Shown: positions 1 through 7,127 of the stretch, in pieces | How the letters are laid out: each line of letters begins with the position of its first letter | Position numbering within the stretch: position 1 is the first letter of the stretch | DNA from: Acidobacteriota bacterium | GTDB taxonomy: Bacteria; Acidobacteriota; Blastocatellia; RBC074 | Reading direction: 5' to 3' | NCBI GenBank assembly: GCA_013140935.1 | Contig: JABFSD010000362.1 | Location: forward strand, 1 to 10,604 | Length of the DNA: 10,604 nucleotides | Made by a program: the position numbers and the translations under genes | Notes under the pieces: model-generated | The model's database searches: none | What the model was told of the DNA's origin: nothing | The model's input: the letters and a program-made list of their open reading frames with translations, nothing else

Positions 1-1
1 C

Positions 2-823
2 GTCGTGCCCTGGCTGGTGAAATGGTTGCGCGACGCTTATGGGTGGCGCAACGCGTTGGCGATCTTGGCCGGATTGATTTTCGTCACGTTGGTGTTGCTC
101 GCGTTGTTCGTCGTCAAACGCCAGCCCGCCGATTTAGGACAATTTCCTGATGGCGATGAAGCGCCCGCGCAAACGAATCAAACTGCTGCGGTTGCGCCCA
201 AACTTTCGCAAATCTTTCGCACACCTGCTTTCTGGCTGCTCGCGTTGGGCAGCGTACTCAGCATTAGCGCCGTTGGCGGCATCATTCAAAACCTGCCGCT
301 TTATCTCGGAGATATTTCAAAATCGAGCGCACAAGCCAAAAGCGCAGCGGCGGTTTATCCGAGCATCGTCCTGTTCGCCAGCATCGCCGGACGCCTGACG
401 ACTGGTTGGGCAGCCGACCGCTTCCGCAAAAAAGACGTGATGATTACTATCTTTCTGATCATCGGTCTTTCGATTCCTTTGCTGGTGTGGGCACAAACGA
501 CACCGGCGCTGTTGTATGTCTTCGCGTTCATCTTCGGCTTCGGCCTGGGCGGAGATTACATGTTGATTCCCTTGATGACGGCGGAATGTTTTGGATTGGC
601 AGGCTTGAGCCGCATTCTCGGCATCATCGTGATGAGCGATGCGGTGGGCGAAGCGGCTACGCCGTGGTTGATTGCGCGCATTCGTGAAAACACGGGCAGC
701 TATGCGCAAGGCTTTATCATCCTGTCCGTCGTCGCGCTGCTCGGCGCAGTAGCGATTGCGGCCATCAAATACCGCGACGGCAAACCCGCCAGTCGCTGGC
801 AACTGGAACAAGGAACCGTATGA
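2..823 (+). CDS. MFS transporter, C-terminal half (5' end outside window)
   Basis: This is the C-terminal part of a major facilitator superfamily permease; the frame is open to the window edge, so the true start lies upstream. Residue numbers count from the GTG at position 5. Hydrophobic segments fall at about 18-37 (end of the first six-helix bundle), 74-94, 116-130, 145-162, 167-190, 203-222 and 236-254, matching helix 6 and the second bundle. After the helix-6 segment comes a polar loop (about 38-68) rich in Ala, Gln, Pro and Asp, the usual place of the MFS central cytoplasmic loop. The stretch [15 protein letters not shown] (129-143) fits the loop motif G-x-x-x-D-R-x-x-R/K conserved between helices in MFS proteins, with Asp138 and Arg139. 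The layout resembles the oxalate/formate antiporter and monocarboxylate-type branch, but the substrate cannot be read from this half. The stop overlaps the next gene's ATG. The family is confident; the substrate is unknown. Confidence 0.88.
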   Translation, partial: VVPWLVKWLRDAYGWRNALAILAGLIFVTLVLLALFVVKRQPADLGQFPDGDEAPAQTNQTAAVAPKLSQIFRTPAFWLLALGSVLSISAVGGIIQNLPLYLGDISKSSAQAKSAAAVYPSIVLFASIAGRLTTGWAADRFRKKDVMITIFLIIGLSIPLLVWAQTTPALLYVFAFIFGFGLGGDYMLIPLMTAECFGLAGLSRILGIIVMSDAVGEAATPWLIARIRENTGSYAQGFIILSVVALLGAVAIAAIKYRDGKPASRWQLEQGTV

Positions 824-1269
824 AACAAACTCTCTTCGTTTCACTCGCACTCATGGTTGGCTTATTTGGCGGCGCATTTTTTACCGCGCGGTCTTATTCA
901 CATGCGCAGACCGCACCGCCTTCGCCCGGTTACATTCTCGAACGCGAAGCCGAAGTGAAACAGACCGGCGGCGCTCCGCACGGCGGGCCGGGACGTTCGA
1001 CGGGCTACAGTTTTTTCGACAAAGAAGCTTCGTTCAAATACGTCGTGCGCAAGCGCGTACTGCATCCCGGCGCAGCCATCGGCTATCACCTGCAAAAAGA
1101 GGGCGAGGTCTATTACTTCCTCAGCGGCACAGGCACGATGCAAATGAACGGCAAGGAATTTCCCGTCACGGCGGGTGATGCGGTGTTGACGCTCTCAGGC
1201 AGTTCGCACGGCTTGAAGCAAACGGGCAAGGATGACTTGGTGCTGCTCATCAGTTACGAAAAGCACTGA
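820..1269 (+). CDS. Secreted cupin-domain protein
   Basis: A 149-residue protein with an N-terminal signal peptide (Lys2, hydrophobic core about 4-20, likely cleavage near HAQT at 28-31), so it is probably periplasmic. The remainder is a single cupin beta-barrel. Cupin motif 1 is recognisable at [20 protein letters not shown] (84-103) with His90, Glu96 and Gly103; the second His of the usual HxH is Gln92. Motif 2 is [13 protein letters not shown] (119-131), with His130 as the remaining metal ligand and no Pro in the usual PxG. A metal site of His90/Gln92/Glu96/His130 is plausible. The ATG lies inside the transporter's stop (ATGA), preceded by AAGGAA at 810-815, so the two genes are translationally coupled. 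Cupins of this type may be enzymes (isomerases, dioxygenases) or sugar or small-molecule binders; pairing with a permease suggests a role with the same substrate, which is inference. The fold is confident, the activity unknown. Confidence 0.9.
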   Translation: MKQTLFVSLALMVGLFGGAFFTARSYSHAQTAPPSPGYILEREAEVKQTGGAPHGGPGRSTGYSFFDKEASFKYVVRKRVLHPGAAIGYHLQKEGEVYYFLSGTGTMQMNGKEFPVTAGDAVLTLSGSSHGLKQTGKDDLVLLISYEKH

Positions 1270-1279
1270 CGATAACTTT

Positions 1280-1849
1280 TCATTTGAGAGAAAGCGTGTG
1301 CAGGGTGAGCGGCAATGAGGTGCCGCTGTCAAACTCGGCGGCGGCTTCTACTCCCACTCGCGCAATCTCTTCCGCCGTCTTCAAGCGGGAATAACAAGCG
1401 TGCATTGCGCCTAACGCATACTCATCGCCCGATCCTTTGGCCCAAAATTTCGTGTACTCATGCACCGCACGCAACGGGTAGATACCAAAAATGCCATGCG
1501 GATTAGCCAGCAACGCGGAAATGTGCGTCGTCTCATAAGGGTTGTCTTTTTCGTCATTAGGGTTGAGGTGGAACTGTTCCTTGAGCGCCGTGTGCAACTC
1601 CAGCCAGACGTTAAAGATGCTGTTAGAGTCCTTGAAGGAAGCAGATTTTTTGCGACGTGCAAAATAATGCTGCAAAACTATCCAATGCGAACTCGATCCG
1701 ACTAAGCCGATATAGGTATCACCCACGCGCAAGATTTTCGTCGTATCTTTGAGATAAGCAGCTGGCTGAACCAGATCGCCATAAGAAGTTTGCGTGTCGG
1801 CGGCAATGCAAATCTGCTTCGCTTTTCTAACTACCACAACTGTTGACAT
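1280..1849 (-). CDS. HslV-like proteasome-fold peptidase (Ntn-hydrolase)
   Basis: A 189-residue protein that aligns with the HslV/proteasome beta family of N-terminal-nucleophile peptidases. The start MSTVVVVRKAKQICIAADTQ matches the HslV start (Met-Thr-Thr-Ile-Val), then the conserved strand, Asp and following turn. Numbering after removal of Met, residues Ser1, Asp17 and Lys33 fall on the HslV active-site positions Thr1, Asp17 and Lys33. The later GSGDEYALGAMHA (139-151, counting Met) corresponds to the conserved GSG-x-x-A-x-A segment of the family. The nucleophile would therefore be Ser, or the enzyme may be altered. I chose the ATG at 1849 over one nine codons upstream (1876) because it has AGGGAA at 1856-1861 with a 6-base gap and puts the nucleophile at the mature N terminus. 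It lies 30 bases after the pcrA stop and is probably co-transcribed with it. No hslU-type ATPase gene is in the window. Fold confident; partner and activity inferred. Confidence 0.83.
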   Translation of the reverse strand: MSTVVVVRKAKQICIAADTQTSYGDLVQPAAYLKDTTKILRVGDTYIGLVGSSSHWIVLQHYFARRKKSASFKDSNSIFNVWLELHTALKEQFHLNPNDEKDNPYETTHISALLANPHGIFGIYPLRAVHEYTKFWAKGSGDEYALGAMHACYSRLKTAEEIARVGVEAAAEFDSGTSLPLTLHTLSLK

Positions 1850-1855
1850 AAATGT

Positions 1856-1861
1856 TTCCCT
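1856..1861 (-). promoter_or_regulatory. Ribosome binding site deciding the start of the HslV-like gene
   Basis: On the minus strand AGGGAA ends six bases before the ATG at 1849. The alternative ATG at 1876 sits three bases after the pcrA stop and would place nine extra residues in front of the presumed nucleophile, which would block N-terminal catalysis unless processed. Confidence 0.6.
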
Positions 1862-1879
1862 GAATTTGATTCTCAACCG

Positions 1880-4567
<2,688 letters not shown>

Positions 4568-4602
4568 ACGTCCTAAAGAAGCGTTGAATGGAAGCAAGCG
4601 AC

Positions 4603-4630
4603 ACCATACCGCAAACCCTGCGCGCGGCAA
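4603..4630 (-). promoter_or_regulatory. Possible sigma-70-type promoter for pcrA
   Basis: On the minus strand TTGCCG (4625-4630) and TATGGT (4603-4608) are separated by 16 bases, each matching four of six consensus positions. The -10 box ends about 35 bases before the pcrA ATG at 4567. This is a pattern match only; acidobacterial promoters are poorly characterised. Confidence 0.25.
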
Positions 4631-4646
4631 AAGGCCGCTCAGTTGT

Positions 4647-4700
4647 GGAACAAGATGGTATCTTGTTCCGCGACTGAGGGAACAAGATGCCATCTTGTTC
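4647..4700. repeat. Two tandem 21-bp palindromes in the pcrA-tlyA divergent intergenic region
   Basis: Copy 1 (4648-4668) has arms GAACAAGAT and ATCTTGTTC around GGT; an extra G:C pair at 4647 and 4669 extends each arm to ten bases. Copy 2 (4680-4700) has perfect ten-base arms GAACAAGATG and CATCTTGTTC around a single C. The copies differ at only two central positions, and their centres (4658 and 4690) are 32 bases apart, about three helical turns. Because the arm contains ATG on either strand, copy 2 creates fortuitous upstream ATGs for both flanking genes (4687 for tlyA, 4693 for pcrA). The element could be a paired operator for a dimeric regulator, or a REP-like interspersed palindrome. 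It is not a LexA box, since the GAAC and GTTC half-sites are 13 bases apart. Confidence 0.85.
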
Positions 4701-4710
4701 TACATCCGAT

Positions 4711-5451
4711 ATGACCAAACCTAAGAAAGAACGACTCGACAAATTGCTGGTCGAACGCGGCCTCGTCGAAACACGCGCCAAAGCCCAAGCCCTGATTTTG
4801 GCAGGACAGGTTTTCAGCGACTTGCAACGCCTCGACAAAGCCGGACAACTCGTCGCCATTGACGCTCCGCTGACGATCAAAGAAACCATGCCTTATGTCA
4901 GTCGCGGCGGATTCAAACTCGCGGCGGCGCTGGATCAATTCGCAGTAGATGTGACTGATAAAGTTTGTTTGGATATCGGCGCTTCGACGGGTGGATTCAC
5001 CGATTGCCTGTTGCAACGTGGCGCGGCGCGCATCACGGCTCTTGACGTAGGCCACGGCCAACTTGATTGGCGCTTGCGCAACGACCCGCGTGTCACAGTG
5101 CGCGAACACGTCAACGCCCGTTATCTCAAACCCGAAGATTTCGCCGAACGCTTCGCCCTCGTCGTGATGGATGTGTCGTTTATTTCGCTGACAAAAATTC
5201 TGCCCGCGTTGCCTGCGTTGCTCGCTGACGAAGCCGTCGTCATCACGCTCGTCAAACCGCAATTTGAAGTAGGCCGCGACGAAGTCGGCAAAGGCGGCAT
5301 CGTGCGTGACGCGGCGGCGCAACAGCGCGTCGTGCAAGAGATTTGTGCGTGCGCTGAAAGCCTGAACTGGCAAACGCGCGGCGTGATGGATTCGCCGATT
5401 TTGGGGATGGATGGCAATAAAGAGTTCCTGGCTCGTTTCGTGACGGCGTAG
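4711..5451 (+). CDS. tlyA: TlyA-family rRNA 2'-O-methyltransferase
   Basis: A 246-residue member of the TlyA/hemolysin A family, which methylates ribose 2'-OH groups of cytidines in 16S and/or 23S rRNA using S-adenosylmethionine. The N-terminal S4 RNA-binding domain is KERLDKLLVERGLVETRAKA onward (6-60). The FtsJ-like domain follows: SAM loop DIGASTGGFTD (88-98), the MDVSFISL strand (153-160) and LVKPQFEVGR (180-189). The catalytic K-D-K-E tetrad appears as Lys69, Asp154, Lys182 and Glu238, the same numbers reported for M. tuberculosis TlyA, which supports this start. The linker before YVSRGG lacks the RxWV motif of the mycobacterial enzyme. An in-frame ATG at 4687 has a better Shine-Dalgarno (GAGGG at 4676-4680, 6-base gap) and would add eight residues; it lies within a palindrome, so the start is uncertain. 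Transcribed alone, divergent from pcrA. Confidence 0.94.
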   Translation: MTKPKKERLDKLLVERGLVETRAKAQALILAGQVFSDLQRLDKAGQLVAIDAPLTIKETMPYVSRGGFKLAAALDQFAVDVTDKVCLDIGASTGGFTDCLLQRGAARITALDVGHGQLDWRLRNDPRVTVREHVNARYLKPEDFAERFALVVMDVSFISLTKILPALPALLADEAVVITLVKPQFEVGRDEVGKGGIVRDAAAQQRVVQEICACAESLNWQTRGVMDSPILGMDGNKEFLARFVTA

Positions 5452-5452
5452 T

Positions 5453-5479
5453 GTGGCGCGGGCTGGCAGCCCGTGCCAC
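5453..5479 (+). terminator. Strong stem-loop between convergent tlyA and VWFA-related gene (terminator or REP-like palindrome)
   Basis: Arms GTGGCGCGGGCT (5453-5464) and AGCCCGTGCCAC (5468-5479) pair over 12 bases around a GGC loop, with one G-U wobble when read as + strand RNA (a C-A mismatch as - strand RNA). It begins two bases after the tlyA stop and ends three bases before the end of the convergent gene. The following + strand bases (GTTCAGTTCTT) are only weakly T-rich, so this may not be a classical intrinsic terminator; it could act as an mRNA end-stabiliser or be one copy of a dispersed palindrome. Confidence 0.6.
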
Positions 5480-5481
5480 GT

Positions 5482-6471
5482 TCAGTTCTTCGGCAGCGTG
5501 ATTCGATCGGCGTGCTTGATGCGCTCGAAAGGCTGATTGCTCGCATCCACCGCCATTACGCGCAACTTCGCCGCCGCCCGCTTACGTTTGGGCGCGTCGA
5601 AACTCAGCACGTAACCGCTGCGCAAACGTTTCAACAACATCTCTAGCGAAGACACGATCTCATCATTCGTGCGGCAGAATTGCGCCGCGCCGCCTGAATC
5701 GTTGGCGATGCGCTCGAGTCCGCTTTGATAGGCGAGGTTCAACGTATCGGGGCGGTATTCGAGATGCAGGATAAAAAACGGAATCGTGAACGCTGACAAA
5801 TCTTGCGCGGTGCGACTCATGCGTTCCTGTACGGCGCGGTCAGCGAAGCGGCGGCTCAAATCGCCCGTGTCGCTCGAATTGACGACGGGGTTGAGCATGT
5901 CTGCGCGGTAATTGGCTACGCCGCTGTCGGTGACGTAAAGCACACTGACACGCACGTTGGCTTTCTGTTGCATGCTCACGGCGAGACGAGCTACGGGTTC
6001 GAGCGTGTCGAGCAAGCCCGCGCGTCCGTTGACTTGAATGGTTTCGATCTTCTCGGCGAGCGCCGCGCGATTGGCTGTGGGTTCGAGCAAGACGTTCAAG
6101 CCGTCCTGCGCGGTGAATAAAGCAACCCAATGATTTTCGGGCAGGTTTTTCAGAGTTTCGGTGACGGCGTGGCGGGCGAGTTCGATGCGGGTGAGGTCTA
6201 CGACGGTGTCGAATACGACCAGTAGAATCGTACCGCTCGTCGGGCCTTGCAAATTCTTGAGCGCGACTTCCTGATCGTCGAGAAAAACTTTGAACGATTG
6301 CCGCTTGCCTTCGAGCCAGAACTGGCCTTCTTCGGTTTCAATCCAAACAGGGATTTTGAGTTGGGGTTTGTTGGGCGTATTGGCAGGAGGCGTCTGCGCG
6401 AATGAAGCGACGGAAAAAGCGAGCGCCAAAAGAAACAAGAACTTGATACGGCGAAATGTCTGAGCCAGCAA
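5482..6471 (-). CDS. Secreted VWFA-related acidobacterial domain protein
   Basis: A protein of about 329 residues with an N-terminal signal peptide (RRIKF, then a hydrophobic run, cleavage near FAQT at about 24-27), so it is exported. The body resembles the VWFA-related domain family described mainly from Acidobacteria: a beta-strand ending ILLVVFDTVVD (82-92), the amphipathic helix RIELARHAVTETLKNL, the strand WVALFTAQDGLNVL and later VSVLYVTDSGV (176-185). The usual MIDAS signature DxSxS is replaced by Asp88-Thr-Val-Val-Asp92, so metal binding of the classical kind is doubtful; function is unknown. The start is the TTG at 6471, because GAGGAAG (6477-6483) precedes it at good spacing and the signal peptide begins there. 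The frame stays open to an ATG at 6549, but that would lie inside the toxin gene and put about 26 odd residues before the signal peptide. It is the last gene of the four-gene minus-strand run. Confidence 0.83.
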   Translation of the reverse strand: MLAQTFRRIKFLFLLALAFSVASFAQTPPANTPNKPQLKIPVWIETEEGQFWLEGKRQSFKVFLDDQEVALKNLQGPTSGTILLVVFDTVVDLTRIELARHAVTETLKNLPENHWVALFTAQDGLNVLLEPTANRAALAEKIETIQVNGRAGLLDTLEPVARLAVSMQQKANVRVSVLYVTDSGVANYRADMLNPVVNSSDTGDLSRRFADRAVQERMSRTAQDLSAFTIPFFILHLEYRPDTLNLAYQSGLERIANDSGGAAQFCRTNDEIVSSLEMLLKRLRSGYVLSFDAPKRKRAAAKLRVMAVDASNQPFERIKHADRITLPKN

Positions 6472-6476
6472 AGTTA

Positions 6477-6483
6477 CTTCCTC
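6477..6483 (-). promoter_or_regulatory. Ribosome binding site overlapping the toxin stop, supporting a TTG start
   Basis: On the minus strand GAGGAAG ends five bases before TTG at 6471 and overlaps the TGA stop of the toxin gene (6482-6484). This arrangement would couple translation of the VWFA-related protein to that of the toxin. Confidence 0.65.
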
Positions 6484-6775
6484 AAAATGGAAACAGGTTG
6501 TCTTGTGATTGCGAACTGTGGCGAACGTGCATGATTTCAAGCAGGTCATCGGACGGCTGATAGAAAATCAGATATTGCTTCACGATCAAACAGCGCAGCC
6601 CCAGCAGCAGGTCGTCACGGGCAATGCCCAAGCTAGGAAACGACGGGAGCAAATCTATGCTCTGGCGCAGCATCTTCATGGTTCGGACAGCGGCAGCGGG
6701 ACTGTGTTGCATCAGGTAATCACCAATCGCCATCAAATCATCCTCCGCTTCGGGTGAGAGGATAACTCGCTTCAT
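6482..6775 (-). CDS. Type II toxin, RelE/ParE family
   Basis: A 97-residue protein with the RelE/ParE fold pattern: MKRVILSPEAEDDLMAIGDYL (strand 1 and helix 1, about 3-21), a second helix (25-43), the turn FPSLG (46-50), then LRCLIVKQYLIFYQPSDDLLEIMHVRHSSQ (60-89) as the C-terminal sheet. Arg61, Tyr72 and His83-Val-Arg-His86 sit where ParE-type proteins have conserved residues. Proteins of this family either poison DNA gyrase (ParE) or cleave ribosome-associated mRNA (RelE); the sequence alone does not decide, but the length and the helical N-terminal half favour ParE. Its ATG overlaps the upstream antitoxin stop by ATGA, the typical antitoxin-first order. It lies between an outer membrane barrel gene and a VWFA gene, an unusual place for such a module. 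Confidence 0.87.
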   Translation of the reverse strand: MKRVILSPEAEDDLMAIGDYLMQHSPAAAVRTMKMLRQSIDLLPSFPSLGIARDDLLLGLRCLIVKQYLIFYQPSDDLLEIMHVRHSSQSQDNLFPF

Positions 6776-7083
6776 TGGGAACCGCCGTTCTTTCGTTGCT
6801 GCGCGCGCTGTTCGATTCTGGCCTCTATGTCATCCATCATCGCATTAACCGAAGGATAGGCCTTGAAATTTCCTTGATCTATGTGAGTGCGAGCGGTCTG
6901 CAACTTCTCACGCAGTAACTCTGTTTCTTCAGGAGTGAATTTTAGCTCGGTATATTGCTGTTCAATCATCGTACGCAGGCATTCTTCTGCCGTGTGGCCT
7001 GCGGCAGTAGCGCGGTGATCAATCGCCAATAAAATCTCGGCGCTCAATCCTGTGATTTCAATCGTACCTGTTTGTAAATTCAT
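6772..7083 (-). CDS. Ribbon-helix-helix-type antitoxin partner
   Basis: A 103-residue protein immediately upstream of the ParE-like toxin and overlapping it by four bases. The N-terminal part (TGTIEITGLSAEILLAIDHR, then AAGHTAEECLRTMIEQQ, about 5-43) follows the ribbon-helix-helix plan seen in FitA/Arc-type antitoxins: a short strand with alternating residues, a helix with AxxxG, then T-x-E-E and a second helix. The C-terminal half (50-95) is charged and helical (EETELLREKLQTARTHIDQG, DDIEARIEQRAQQR), as expected of the toxin-wrapping tail. Members of this class bind and neutralise the toxin and repress their own operon; that is family knowledge, not shown here. A strong Shine-Dalgarno (AAGGAG, 7090-7095) precedes the ATG. 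The assignment rests on position plus the weak RHH pattern. Confidence 0.78.
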   Translation of the reverse strand: MNLQTGTIEITGLSAEILLAIDHRATAAGHTAEECLRTMIEQQYTELKFTPEETELLREKLQTARTHIDQGNFKAYPSVNAMMDDIEARIEQRAQQRKNGGSQ

Positions 7084-7089
7084 AAGAGA

Positions 7090-7095
7090 CTCCTT
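7090..7095 (-). promoter_or_regulatory. Strong Shine-Dalgarno of the antitoxin gene
   Basis: On the minus strand AAGGAG stands six bases before the ATG at 7083. It is among the best ribosome sites in the window and would favour antitoxin synthesis over the coupled toxin. No convincing promoter was seen in the 44-bp gap (7084-7127) after the barrel gene. Confidence 0.7.
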
Positions 7096-7127
7096 TGCAA
7101 TAAACGTGAGGTCGGCATCTTACGCCT

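Noticed and set aside
1264..1290. Bidirectional terminator between the cupin and the HslV-like gene
   Set aside because: The 10-bp gap and flanking bases contain only a short T-run (CTTTTC) with no stem of useful length.
4568..4693. Extended PcrA start at 4693
   Set aside because: The ATG is produced by the palindromic repeat, the 42 extra residues resemble no helicase N terminus, and the reading would run through the divergent promoter region.
4647..4700. LexA/SOS box upstream of pcrA
   Set aside because: GAAC and GTTC half-sites are present but separated by 13 bases, not the 4 of the Gram-positive-type LexA box, and the inner bases are equally palindromic.
4639..5373. A 244-codon open frame on the - strand opposite tlyA
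   Set aside because: tlyA carries the full S4 and FtsJ motif set on the + strand; the opposite frame has no recognisable feature.
6472..6549. Upstream ATG at 6549 for the VWFA-related gene
   Set aside because: It would lie within the toxin gene and bury the signal peptide behind 26 unrelated residues; the TTG at 6471 has a proper Shine-Dalgarno.
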